From positions 54,226,996-54,290,995 of the forward strand of contig CM045732.1 in NCBI GenBank assembly GCA_024760905.1: a DNA stretch of 64,000 bases, read 5' to 3'. Position 1 is the first letter of the stretch. Every line of letters starts with the position of its first letter. Position numbers and translations under genes: made by a program. Origin of the DNA: Plotosus lineatus (Eukaryota; Chordata; Actinopteri; Siluriformes; Plotosidae). The notes beneath the pieces were generated by a model. The model saw nothing but the letters and a program-made list of their open reading frames with translations, did no database searches and was not told where the DNA came from. Shown here piece after piece: positions 1 to 11,322 of this stretch.

Positions 1-60
1 TAGGAAAATGTTTTTCGAAACCTGGATTTTTCGTACTCCGAGGTTTTCATAAGTAGAGGG

Positions 61-62
<2 letters not shown>

Positions 63-152
<90 letters not shown>
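63..152 (+). repeat. Compound microsatellite (GT)n(AT)n
   Basis: About 60 bp of pure GT followed by 30 bp of pure AT. The same GT/AT pairing in the opposite order occurs at 45277-45382. Confidence 0.98.
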
Positions 153-157
<5 letters not shown>

Positions 158-712
158 AATGTATTTCAATAGTAATAGTTAATAGTTTGGTTAGGAAAGC
201 TTTCACACTTACATTGCTTACTGGTCGTTTTGACTAACATACAGCATGCAGCACTGTCCCCATTCAGCTGCTGTGATTATTGTAGCACATTTTCTGAAGC
301 CACAGAGGCACTAGCTTTCCTTATGTAACACCTGTGCCTGCTCTATTCAGCTCTCTGGAATCAATGTTACGAGTCTCAGCCTTGTAGTTATTATTTATCC
401 AGCGCCTGCCTACATAAGTAACCCTACAGCCAACAGCATCCTTTACACTGAAACAGAATGATGCGAGTTAATATTCCATGTCTGTGGTGCATTAGGGTGT
501 TAGTTTCAATCGCCTCAGTGAGTCAGGAGCAGGATGCATTTCATTCAGGTCATAAAAAATGGATGGCTTTGGGGAGTGAGCACTTTTGATCACGCATCGT
601 CATCAGCGCTCAAGAGCTCATTGACCTTCATCAGTGAGACTCGGATATATATCTGAAGGGGGCATCTGGATAGGAGTTTAGGAAAGCTGCAAAGATTCTA
701 ACCCCTCTCCCT

Positions 713-715
<3 letters not shown>

Positions 716-757
<42 letters not shown>

Positions 758-872
758 GCGCGCGCGCGCGTGTATGTGTGTGTGCTTGTCTGCGTGCGCG
801 CGTTTGTTTGTGTATATGTGCGTGCATGGATGTATGTGAATAAGTGTATGTCTGTGTGTGTGTCTGCATGCA
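716..872 (+). repeat. Interrupted (TG)n with (CG)n core
   Basis: Pure TG from 717 to 751 is followed by a 13-base alternating GC run (758-770), then imperfect tgtatgtgtg/tgcgtgcgcg units to about 872. Fully alternating purine-pyrimidine sequence. Open frames across it (CVCVCV, HTHTHT) are translations of the repeat. Confidence 0.97.
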
Positions 873-1086
873 GCCAAGTGCAACCCCTAGGTCCCACCCC
901 CCTCCCTGCACTCTGACAGCCGCTAATAATAACGCATGAAGACAGTCAGACAAAATGAAGACAAATGCTGGTAGCCACCCAGGAATCATAATCTCTGGAA
1001 GACCTCAGTGAAAGAGATGTCCTAACTGTATATGGATGTTCTTTATAGTTCTTTCGTTGCTATAACCTGCGTACAAACACACAGAC

Positions 1087-1091
<5 letters not shown>

Positions 1092-1134
<43 letters not shown>
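1092..1134 (+). repeat. (AC)n microsatellite
   Basis: Pure AC run of about 43 bp, preceded by imperfect acacacagacacacgc. Confidence 0.98.
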
Positions 1135-1139
<5 letters not shown>

Positions 1140-1842
1140 TGGTGAGCCACCGCCCCTACTTCTCTCAGCATCTTGAGCGTGCTCCTTCTTTCTTAGAGGT
1201 CGAAGTGAGAAACATATGGAGCTTGTTGGACATTCAGAAAAGTCCGTGTGTGCATGTGTGTAGGTGTACGAGTCAGGGCATGTGTGCAGATGGGTATCGT
1301 TAAAGATTCATGAAGAGTATGGAAGATCTGAGCTGGAGGTTGGAGCTGCCATGTGGAAGAGTGAAGGTAAATAAAATGCCTACAGACACTGAGTATAGTG
1401 TGTTTAGTTGTATTACAGTATTAGTGCACCAAAGCACTCTGGGGAAACTCTCACTTACTTTACATGAGAATGTAAACATGGACCATAAAGAGTCCTGGAT
1501 TCACACCGCCAAGGCTTCCAGGTCACACAGGCAGGTTCTAACTTTAACACAAGTTTCTATTTTCCTTTCAGTTTAACCACTAGATCTTTTCTTTATCTGT
1601 GCATTTCTTATTCACTTCTATTCCTCAATCATGCAAGAAGGTGTCATTGGAATAAATGCAAACATCATCTGTTTTCTCACTTGCTCTATAAAGTTACTGA
1701 AGAAGTGAAAAAAATTAAAACATTTATTTTCATAATATGCAGTACATCATGGTATTTCATTTAAAAAATTTACAGACAGTATATGAAAACGTAATAATAT
1801 ATTCAATATTTATCATTTATCTGTTACTCGAGCAATATTAGT

Positions 1843-2139
1843 CATTCATTCATTCATTTTCTGAATCACTTATTCCAAATTCATCTCCGTCGTCTCTGGA
1901 TGAGGGCAGAGTATACCCTGGAAAGCTTGTCAGACCATCACAGGGCAACAATATAACATAATGTGACACAATTGAATAATTATCTGTTCCAAATTGCCCC
2001 AAGTGTGATTGTGAAGCTGCGATGGTCTGGCGAGCTGTTCAGAGTGTACCCTGCTTTTGTCCAGAGTCAGCCTCCCTGCAACCTTAGTAGGATTAAGCGG
2101 TTTGGCAAATGAGTGAGGTATGAGATGAATGAATGAATG
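1843..2139. repeat. Inverted pair of SINE T2 tails (fold-back structure)
   Basis: The left arm (1843-1955) is T2 in minus orientation: cattcattcattcattttct, gagggcagagtataccctgg, cagaccatcacagggcaa. The right arm (2015-2139) is T2 in plus orientation: gcgatggtctggcgagctgt, tagtaggattaagcggtttg, gatgaatgaatgaatgc. Arms of roughly 110 bp can pair, separated by about 60 bp of AT-rich sequence. Either two SINEs inserted tail-outward, or a fold-back element formed from one SINE. Confidence 0.7.
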
Positions 2140-2461
2140 CCATATCAGTGTCATAATATTTTGTTCAGTTGCAGTATTTAGGAACTGTGAGTGATAACAA
2201 GAACAATTTACTCATAAATCCCTGAACACGTACCCAAAGCAATAGTGAGATTTGTAGTATTGTAATCGACGTAATGTGGACAGAAACCTTTTTAACAGTC
2301 AGTTACTAGTTTGCCATCTTTCATGATATCTTCTATGAAGAAATTGTTTTCAAGAAGATCTGCCATTTTTTTAGACCCAGATGACATGTTGAGGATCTGA
2401 ATGTCTGGTTTGCACATACACAAGGAACTTCAGTTGTTGGCAGGTTAATACCTGTATCCTC

Positions 2462-5390
2462 ATCATCACCATCATAATCATCATCATCTTCTTCTTCCGC
2501 TTAATCTGGGGTCAGGTTGTGGGTGCAGCAGCCTAAGCAATGAGGTCCAGATGTCCCTCTCCCCAGCCACTTCCTCCAGTTCTTCTGTTCCAACCGAGAG
2601 ACATAATCTCTCCAGCATGTTCTAAGTTGACTCCGGGATCTCTTCCTGGTTGGACATCACACCAGGGAAGCATTCGGGAGGCAGTTCTAACCAGATGCCC
2701 AAACCACTACCAGATCTACTCCAAGCTCCTCCCAGATGGCTGAGCTTCTCACTGTATCTCTAAGTGAGAGCACTGCCACCTGGAGAAGGAAGCTCATTTC
2801 AGCCAATTGTATCCGGAATCTTGTTCTTTCGGTCACTGCCCAAAGTTCGTGACCATAGGTGAGGGTTGGAACATTTATTGACTGGTAAATTGAGAGCCTT
2901 GCAACTTAGTCCCTCTTCACCACGTCAGACTGGTACAGGCTCCACTTTACAGCAGAGGCTGCAGCGATCTGCCCGTCAATCTCCTGCTATATCCTTCCCT
3001 CACTCATGAACAAGACTCCTAGACACTTGAACTCCCCCACTTGGGGCAGGACCTCATTCCAGACCTGGAGGGTGCATTCCATGAGGGCCTTGGACTTGGA
3101 GGTGCTGCTTCTCATTCCAGCCAATTTGCACTCAACTGCGAATCGCTCCAATGAGAGCTGGAGGTCCTGGATTGACAGGACAAACTGAATTGAATGGACA
3201 ACCTCTTCTGCAATGGACTTGGATTGAAAGGACAACGTCATCCGTAAAAAGCAGGGCAAGATCCGACAGCCACCAAATGAGAACCCCTCGACACCTTGGC
3301 TGCGCCTAGTAATTCCATCCATAAGAATTATGAACAGAATCCGTGACAAAGGACAGCCTTTACGAAGTCCAACCCTCTTTGGAAATGAATTCGACCTGTT
3401 GTTACCAATATGGACCAAGCTCTGTTTCCGGTGACACAATAACTGAATGGACCATAGGATTGGGTCTGCAACACCGTACTCCCGGAGCACTAACCAAAAG
3501 ATAGCCTGAGAGACACGGCCAAAAGCCTTCTGCAAATCCACAAAACTCATGTGGACAGATTGGGCAAACTCCCATGCCCCCTCCAGGATCTTGTGGAGCA
3601 TATAGAGTTGGTCAAGAGTGCCATGGCCAGGATGAAAATCACATTGTTATTCCTGAATCCAAGGTTCAAGTATCGGTTGGATCTTCCTCTCCAGCACCCC
3701 TGCATAGACTCTTCCGGGTAGGCCGAGGAGTGTGATTCCGCTATAATTGGAACACACCCTCCGGTCCCCCTTTCTAAAAAGTGGAAATGCCACTCTGGTT
3801 TGCCAATCCAGAGGTATGGCCCCTGATGACTACAAGATGTTGCAGAGACATGTCTGTCAAGACAGTCCTACAACATCCAGAGCCCTGAGATATTCTGAGC
3901 GGATCTCATCTACCCCTGGAGCCTGATCACCGAGGAGTTTTTTGACTACCTCAGCAACCTCAGCTCCAGTGATGGGTGGATCCCCACCCAAACTCCCAGG
4001 GTCTTCCTCTTCCATGGAGGGCATGTTGGTGGGATTGAGGAGGTCCTTGAAGTATTCCTTCCACCTCCCGATGATATACCTAGATGAGGTGAGCAGCTCC
4101 CCACTTTCATTGTAAACAGTATTTGTGTAGAACTGCATCCCCCTCTCTTGAGGTGTTGGATGGTGGTCCAGAACCTTTTTGAGGTCAACCGATTATCACT
4201 TTCCAGGCTGTCACTGAGCTCCTCCCTCGTCCGAGATTTTGCATCTGCGACAGCTTGAGCTGTGGCACGTTTGACCTGCTGGTGTCTGTCTGCTGCCTCA
4301 GGAGGTCACTGCAGGTGTCCACCACCAGGTTCGGGGGTTACCATCACGACAGGCACTGTTGACCTTCCGGCCACAGCTATAGCTATGGGCTGCCGCCTCA
4401 GCAATGGAGGCATGAAACATGGCCCATTCGGATTCCATGTCACCCGCCTCCTTCGGATGACTGAGGTAGGATTTAAAGGCCCCTCTGACAGGACACGCCG
4501 CCAAACATTCTTACGATACCCTAACTACACGCTTGGGCCTGCCAGGTCTGGAGGGTGGCTTTCCCCGCCATTGGAACCAGCTCATCACCACTATCATTGC
4601 CCACATGGGCAATGAAGTTGGAGCGTTCTCCAACACACACCCTTAAGACTCCAAGAAGGGTTGGTACTCTGAACTGTCATTTGGTGCACAAACAACAGTC
4701 AGGACCTGGCCCCCCCCCCACCTGAAGGCGGAGGGAAGCTACCCTTTTATCGACCTGGAAGAACCCCAACATGTGAGCACCGAGACAGGGGGGAACAAGG
4801 ATGCCCACACTGGCTCACTGCCTCTCGCCAAGAGCAATTCCAGAATGGAATAAGGTCTAGTACTTCTCGAGATGCATGGTTCCAGAGTCCAAGCTGTGTG
4901 TTGAGGTGAGTCCGACTATATCTAGTTGGTATTGCTCCACCTCACACACCAGCACAGGCTGCTTCCCCGCCAGAGAGGTGACATTTCATGTCCCAAGGAT
5001 CATAGTCAGTAGCCAGGGATTGGTCCAACAGAACCCATGCCTTTGGTTATCAACCAACTCACACTGTCCCCGACCCCTATAGGCCCTCTCACAGGTGATG
5101 GGTCCACAGGAGGGAAGACCCATGTCTCCTTTTTGGGCTGGGCCCGGCTGTGCTGAATGGGCTGAAACCTGACCACCAGGCACTTGCCTTCAAGCCACGC
5201 CCCAAGGCCTGGCTCCAGAGGGGACCCGGTGACCTGTGTCCGGGCAAGGGAAACTGTGCCCTTCTTTCTTAGTGTGATCTGGATCCTCAGTTGCTTGAAA
5301 TAAAACACACCAACATTTTTGGAGCTTGTTTCTGGAGACAAAAAATCCAGTTGCTCACTTCTGCATATGAGGCTATTTTCAGAAGATTTA
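2462..5390 (-). mobile_element. Rex3/RTE-like LINE, nearly full length, inactivated
   Basis: Read on the minus strand this is a non-LTR retrotransposon. About 5390-4600 carries a 5' region and an endonuclease-domain remnant (…GDFNAHVGN-type end, degraded). 4190-3850 carries the pre-RT segment (…GRWKEYFKDLLNP…, GDQAPGVDEIRSEYL). 3600-2990 carries the reverse transcriptase (FVDLQKAFGRV, VGLRKGCPLSRILF). The catalytic FADD box reads FTDD at 3237-3248. After the RT come a KCLGVLFMSEGRI-type thumb region and a degraded C-terminus to about 2500. The 3' end is a run of GATG/GAT units (2460-2490 on the + strand as atcatc repeats), a hallmark of Rex3. Several frameshifts and stops break the frame, and the FADD change alone would be expected to kill activity. 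Family assignment rests on remembered Rex3/RTE motifs. Confidence 0.8.
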
Positions 5391-7052
5391 ATTTTTGGCA
5401 AAAGAATCTACAGTTTTAGGGAACTTGAGTACCCCATGTGTGCTGGGCTTAAGTGCTTAAAAAAGTATGATGTGTCATTCTTTAATAAATAATAAATTAT
5501 TAGTGAATTAATGAGTTATAAGAAGAACAGTACACCACAGGTTGGGCTAGCATAAATCTGCTTATGTCAGAAAATTTTGTTATTAAAGATTTACCTTTAA
5601 CAACACCCTCGTACATACATATCCTCTTCCTGTAAAACATGACCTACTAATCAAGCAAGAATTTTTTATGCATTTTAGTAAAACTTTCATATGTGATATG
5701 TTGCTTGTAAGGTCATATTATATTATATTGTTTTTCTGCATGTACGTAGAATGCCAAGCCTTGGGCTCAACACCGGGAAACAACACATCCTTATATAAAC
5801 AGACAATGCTATTGACACACTTTTAACCAGTTTTGATATTTTAAAATCAACGCTGGAGTTATGTAGTACAATAAAAGTGCCTGCTGCATTATGATATTAA
5901 ACAGCATTACGTCATATTTTATAAATATGCTCATTTGGAAAAATACTTCTAGTTATGGGTGATGAAAATCTCAGAAGCATACATTTGGTGAACAGAGTGA
6001 CATCATCCTAACTTGTATTGAAGTCGGTTTATTAAAATATCAATATTACATCTTCATGTGCTATTTAACAATAAAACATACCCAATGCTAAATTTTACTG
6101 TGAACAAGACATTGTGTTTCAGTACAATCTCTCGCTTATTGATTCTCCCATATTCATGGAGAGATGCATCTACTGCCATAGAATCAGTTTTTTATTCCTG
6201 ACTCCGTGTCTGTTGACAAGGAGCCCTCTACTGGCAAGAAGCATGAACACCTTTCATTGTCTCACTATCTCTGAGTTTTATCCTGTCTCACTGGTGTACT
6301 TTTGAATGATGAACTTTTAAGCAGAGATGTTTAATATGTGCAAAATAAGATTGTGCTCAAGGTCACACACAAGATGTGAGCAAACACTTGCATATATTTC
6401 TATCACTCTGTTTATATCTTTAATCTACTGCTGGCCTTAAATTTAATACAGGACAAGTTCTTAGTGTTTATGCTGAGTACCAAAGAAACTAGGCAGCTCA
6501 TAACATCTTATTTTCACAACAAGAACCTAGCAAGACCTCCCAACACGAGCAATGCTATTACATTCATTGTTAGAGTTTTATTGATGTGTTTTCAATCAAA
6601 CACAGACGAATAGGTTGGTGTCGGTGGTGGGAGGAATTTCTTTGGCCAGATTTAGAAAGGTTAAAGTAATCTGGTGAGGCTTCCATCTGGATTGCATTAA
6701 AATATTTATTAACAGGACAGGCTCGACGAACATGATGTGGGTGTTAAACAACCAAAACTAATAATTCAGGTCAAGGTTGTTATGTTTCATTGCTGGTGTT
6801 TAAATTCTTTTGATGACAAGAGTTAGTAGCAGTGTGTCAGCACTGAATGGCAGAAGTGTTAATGTTGTGAAAGACCCTAAGAAGGAAAATCTAATGCTGT
6901 TGAATGAGGTGCTCTGCTGTATTTAATACCTTGGACAGTAAACTTCTCAGTGACACATACTCTTCCAAACATTCAAGACTTAAAGGTACGTTACAGGTAT
7001 TTATTGATGTCTGTTGAGTAACTTTTTTTATTTTGGGAAAGGTCCCTTGAAA
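5391..7052. other. AT-rich unique intronic sequence
   Basis: No repeat family, RNA gene or supported exon recognised. The region is AT-rich with scattered TATTA runs. The small open frame at 6114-6305 has no family resemblance and no convincing splice context. Confidence 0.5.
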
Positions 7053-7911
7053 TACAGGGCTCTCTCACTGTCCGTGGTTAATTGAGACCGAGATCCCTCC
7101 GCGAGTGCCGAATTCCACGAAGTAGGATCAACCCCCCCAAGTGACGTATACATACATGTATATGTGTATATGAGATTTCCTTTCGGCTTTTTCCCTTTAT
7201 CAGAGGTCGCCACAGTGAATGATTCACACGTTTGATTTGGCATAGGTTTTTATGTCGGATGCCCTTCTTGACACAACCCTTTTAGCAAGGGACAGAAACA
7301 CGCTGATGGCTTTGCAGCTACTCTTTTACAAAAGTCAGCAATGGTTCTTTTACATGCCTCTCACCATAGACAGTAAGAGACATGGCCGGCCTTTGATAAC
7401 CTGGTTTGCTGCACTGAGGGGACAGTGAAAACCTTGTGGAGAGTGGGACTCGAACCTTCAACCTTAGGATCAGCGATCCAGTGCCCTATACCACTAGACC
7501 ACCACTACCCACATGTATATGTGTATATAATATCAGTGAATACATATTCAACCCTATAAATACTTATAATAACAAATAAACATTCAAAAATAATGCATAA
7601 GATGTAAATAAAGTATAAATACACACATACAGACATGCGTGCACACAGATGCACGTGCACGCACTCAGATAAACTCACCTCACATAAAAATGGAAGTAGT
7701 TTTGATGGGGAGTTTTGGGTTGTTTTTTTGTTTTTATTTGATTGGGGGTTTTTTTCCACATAATTAGCCTTGTTTTGCAGCATTTTCTGTAACATTTCCC
7801 CATATTCTTCCTTACTTTTCTTATTTTTTAATTCAATGAATATTTAAAAAAAAAAACGCTATGCACTGAAGCTGCGTGAATTGAAGCGCGAAATAGCGAG
7901 GGATTCCTGTA
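7053..7911 (-). mobile_element. Non-autonomous DNA transposon (TIR element, copy 1), split by a SINE
   Basis: The ends tacagggctctctcactgtc (7053) and gcgagggattcctgta (to 7911) are inverted repeats with TA at both tips, the hallmark of a Tc1/mariner-pogo-type insertion into TA. The interior matches copies 2 and 3 (gaattgaagcgcgaaatagc, the ttttttaattcaatgaatat block, acaaataaacattcaa). The SINE at 7172-7510 was inserted into it later. There is no transposase frame, so it was presumably moved by another element's enzyme. Confidence 0.82.
7172..7510 (-). mobile_element. tRNA-derived SINE (head H1 + RTE-type tail) with 18-bp TSD
   Basis: On the minus strand the head starts gggtagtggtggtctagtgg (A box tggtctagtgg) and has a canonical B box, ggttcgagtcc. 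The body includes gacagaaacacgc on the + strand in the complementary reading. The 3' tail (gtggcgacctctgataaag…aaaagccgaaaggaaat) matches the RTE LINE end at 46427-46471. It is flanked by a perfect 18-bp duplication, acatgtatatgtgtatat (7154-7171 and 7511-7528), showing retrotransposition into the terminal-inverted-repeat element at 7053-7911. Confidence 0.88.
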
Positions 7912-8201
7912 CTGTAGTTCCAAAATAGCCTATTCCTGTTCTAGCATATAGTAGCTCTGTACAGGGTTAGAATAGAGCTATTTTTAGTATGACACCATAA
8001 ATGCTATTCAACTAAAATAAAGACTTGTGCAAGTTATACTAAAAGCTAAATGCTAGCACTATAACGCAGACTGATCCAATGCAAAGACAGATGGTAATAC
8101 AGTTACGAATTGTGGCCCTGATTTAGCAATCAGCGATGCAGACAATTTTATAATTTGATATACTACACAAGAATTCTACACTATATACTACATTTCTAAA
8201 C

Positions 8202-8523
8202 AGGGCAGTGGTGGCCTGATGGTTAACGGCGCTGGATCGCTGATTCTGAGGTTGGGGGTTCAAGTCCCACTCTCCACAGCAGCTAACTGGGTCATCAAAA
8301 GCGGGCCATGTCTCTCACTGTCTATGGTGAGAGGCATGTAAAAAAAACCATTGCAGACTTCCGTAAAGAGTAGCTGCATAGCCGTCAGTGTGTTTCTGTC
8401 CCTTGCTAAAGGGTTGTGTTAGGAAGGGCCTCCGACGTAAAAACCCATGCCAAATTAAACATGTGAATTATTCGCTGTGGCGACCCCTGATAAAGGGGAA
8501 AAGCCGAAAGGAAATCTCTCATC
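8202..8523 (+). mobile_element. tRNA-derived SINE (head H1 + RTE-type tail) with 17-bp TSD
   Basis: The head gggcagtggtggcctgatgg is followed by a B box (gggttcaagtcc) and the shared H1 body (gggccatgtctctcactgtc, gaggcatgtaaaa). It ends in ttcgctgtggcgacccctga…ggggaaaagccgaaagg. It is flanked by a perfect 17-bp duplication, atactacatttctaaac (8185-8201 and 8524-8540). This is the cleanest copy of this SINE build in the window. Pol III promoter boxes are visible but activity is unknown. Confidence 0.88.
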
Positions 8524-8540
8524 ATACTACATTTCTAAAC

Positions 8541-9931
8541 ATTTTGAACTGAACATTATGAATACTATTAATATTTTTAGGTACAGTGTATAATGTTTAG
8601 ATTATTTATTTCCTGTTATGTCTGCAACAAATCTTTTAGCATTCTATTTCCCCTGTCTCTATTTTTGCAATTTCACTCGCCCTTTTATACTGGTTAGCCC
8701 TGTGCAAATTGTGTAAGCTGTAATCTTATGATACATTTACATGTAAATCTGAATGAGCTGTGAACAAATACACACCTATTAAAGAAAGACAAGCTTCCTG
8801 TACAAAGACAGGTTATTTATTATTTTTGTCAGAGGGGGTTATTGTCGATAACAAGAAATGTAAATTCTCTATAGCAGTGCTGTAAAGTACTGTTGCTTCC
8901 ATCATCACTCTGTAAACTGGTGATACCAGTGTGTGTATTTAATCTCAGCAAGTACAAGAACTGCCACTGCCTTTAAATGATTGTTCTTGGTTCTAACTGG
9001 GAAAAGCCACTTTAAAGGTTTTCAGTACTGTTGCACTTCAGTGATCCTGCTCCATCAGAAAGTGTAGCAATGATGTGTTTGGTGATATTACGATAGCGAT
9101 TGCTTGTCTGTTCTCTGCATCAAGGTCTTGACATCACAGCTTGGTGTAATCACATTATTTCCTAGATTCTTCTACGTTCAGGATTCAGGAAATGGAAGAC
9201 CAAAAATCTGCATGGATCTGAAGGATAGGATTATACAGTATTACAGTGGCGCGCTTTCTAGATTTAATCGATTTGTCTACACCCTCTGTCCTCTCCATGT
9301 CTTTTTCTCAGGCCTTGCCTATTATCAGAGCGACTAATCTACAGAGAAGAACTCACTATCTGTGATTTCTGTAGTCACTGTGGTTCTGCTGCTGATAGAA
9401 AGATTATTCAATGTAAGATTAAATAATACCCCAAATTTCTCTTGAAAGAAGGCTAAAGACAGGCTTTTTAGTGCAGTGCATTCACATTGCCTCTGTAATG
9501 TGTTTATGATCATTCCACAGCACTGGTGTTACTGAGAGTGAGTGGAATTATATGCAATTCTTTATATACTTTGACAGTATTCTTTTAAAGTAAATCATTT
9601 ATATTTGCTGTAAGTGCATAGTTACTAAAAGCCTTAAACAAAAGTAATCCCTGTTGGGTTTTGTCTGTGATTGGTAAACTCAGTCGCTCCTGCATGAAAT
9701 AAATAGCTCATGAAAATTACAAAAATCCTAATTGCGGTTTTAAACTAAATTATTTCTGAAGCACTTCATGCATATTCTTGTATTTCCTCATTAAGAATTC
9801 TTTTATCTAACTCCCCTGATATATATAATAATTTGTACAAATGTTAATTGAGGATCATGTTGAAAGTATTAAACCACCTTCTGGTTTTCTTAAACAGCAC
9901 GTTTAAACAAATACCAAGACATATGCATGTC
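8541..9931. other. Unique intronic sequence
   Basis: No repeat or gene recognised. A chance open frame at 9104-9337 shows no domain. Confidence 0.5.
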
Positions 9932-10270
9932 GGGCAGTGGTGGGCCAGTGGTAATGGGATGGATTACTGATCCCAAGGTTGAGGGGTAAAAGCCCCACTA
10001 TCAATGGGCTGTCAGTGTTCCCCAGTGCAGATAACTGGGTTATCAAAGGCCGGCCATTTCTCTCACTGCCTATAGTGTGAGGCATGTTATAAAAGCATTG
10101 CTGACTTTCGTTAAGCATAGCTGCATAGCTGTCAGGATGTTTCTGCCCTGCAGTGGCCTTCCGAGCTGTCCAGGGTGTACTCTGCCCTCACGCAGAGTTG
10201 GCTGAGATGGGCGCCTTCCTCCCGTCACCCTAATTGGGATTAAGCGGTTCAGAAAATGAATGAATGAAAT
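9932..10270 (+). mobile_element. tRNA-derived SINE (head H1 + tail T2)
   Basis: The head and body match the H1 SINEs (gggcagtggtgggccagtgg … aaggccggccatttctctca). The B box is degraded (gaggggtaaaagcccc). Instead of the RTE-type tail it ends with T2: gagctgtccagggtgtactc, gcagagttggctgagatggg, gggattaagcggttcagaaa, atgaatgaatgaaat. No clear target-site duplication was seen. Confidence 0.82.
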
Positions 10271-10917
10271 ACACATCCAAATAGTGTTTTGCTTTGAAAC
10301 ATCTCCCTTTAGATACTGGATAGTTTGCACAGTGAAAGTGTATGCATCATATTTCACCAGCACGTCTACAAAATAACGATTGCAAGAATATTAGGCTTGA
10401 AAGAATCATTAATTACATCTAAAATTGACAGTCCCAGCTGAGGCAGGGATGCTGCCACTGAGTATTCGAGCTGTTTTTTAATTGCTCTGTAAGTTTGAAC
10501 TGTTTGGAGTGCTATTCACAGAGTTGCAGAATTGGAAAATCAGAGGCTCCACCCGTAGGGAGAGACTAACACATGCAGACCACACAAGTCATTAAAAGTG
10601 CAACATTTATTGTTGAGATCTGTGATTTCAAAATGTGTTTGCACATGCCATCTCAGGCTGAATGTGTAAGAGCCATAATTCATCACAAGTTATACTCCTA
10701 AAATTACACATATATAGCATTATTATTTTATGTTTATATTGATATCATTATTATTTTAATACATTATAACCTGTACATTGTGGTATTTAACTATTATCAC
10801 TTGTGATATAGACTAAACTGAAATATACTTTTCTATAATTACAAATAAAATAACAATTAAAATTCGTTATAATTACAATTTTTTCCTTATACTTTGTCTT
10901 GAATATTATGGGAGACA

Positions 10918-11109
10918 TTTGGCCATGGTGGTTCACATGACCACTTCACAGAAAGAAGATTCTGAGTTTGAGCCCCAGCCACGGCAAGGGCATTTCTGTG
11001 TGGCGTTTGCATGTTCTCCCTCTGCTTATGTGGCTGTTTTCTGGGTTCTCCTGGTTTCCTCCAACAGTCTCAAGACATGCACATTAGACTAATAGGCTGT
11101 TCCAATTTG

Positions 11110-11185
<76 letters not shown>

Positions 11186-11322
11186 GGCTTTGCAATAGAA
11201 TGGTGACCCCTCTTAGATAGAATGGTGAACCCCTCTTTCGCATGGAGTTGGCTGAGATAGCCTTCAGCTTTCTTTCTTCCCTAGGATAAACAGCTTCACC
11301 ATGTGAATGAATTAATTAATGA
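10918..11322 (+). mobile_element. H2-type tRNA-derived SINE with an internal (TG)n expansion
   Basis: The head (catggtggttcacatgacca) is degraded. The core follows the H2 family: gtgtggcgtttgcatgttct, ggtttcctccaacagtctca, agacatgcacattagac, ccaatttgcctgtgtg. A (GT)n run of about 74 bp (11112-11185) sits where other copies have a short tgtgtgag stretch. T2 follows (gaatggtgacccctct…gagttggctgagatag) to a gaatgaattaattaatgaat end. Confidence 0.75.

Larger units (their letters stand above)
153..1842. other. Unique intronic sequence with microsatellites
   Basis: Outside the two microsatellites I see no recognised repeat or gene. A short chance open frame at 1310-1576 has no recognisable domain. 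Confidence 0.5.

Noticed and set aside
631..989. Long open frames rich in HTHTHT or CVCVCV here and at 11011, 12590, 20124, 23871, 27700, 45142, 47325, 50209 and 52487
   Set aside because: They are translations of TG/CA, CT or AT microsatellites on either strand, with no independent coding evidence.
8202..8290. True tRNA gene suggested by A and B boxes
   Set aside because: The boxes belong to the head of a dispersed SINE with TSDs; no complete cloverleaf was evident and several copies exist.
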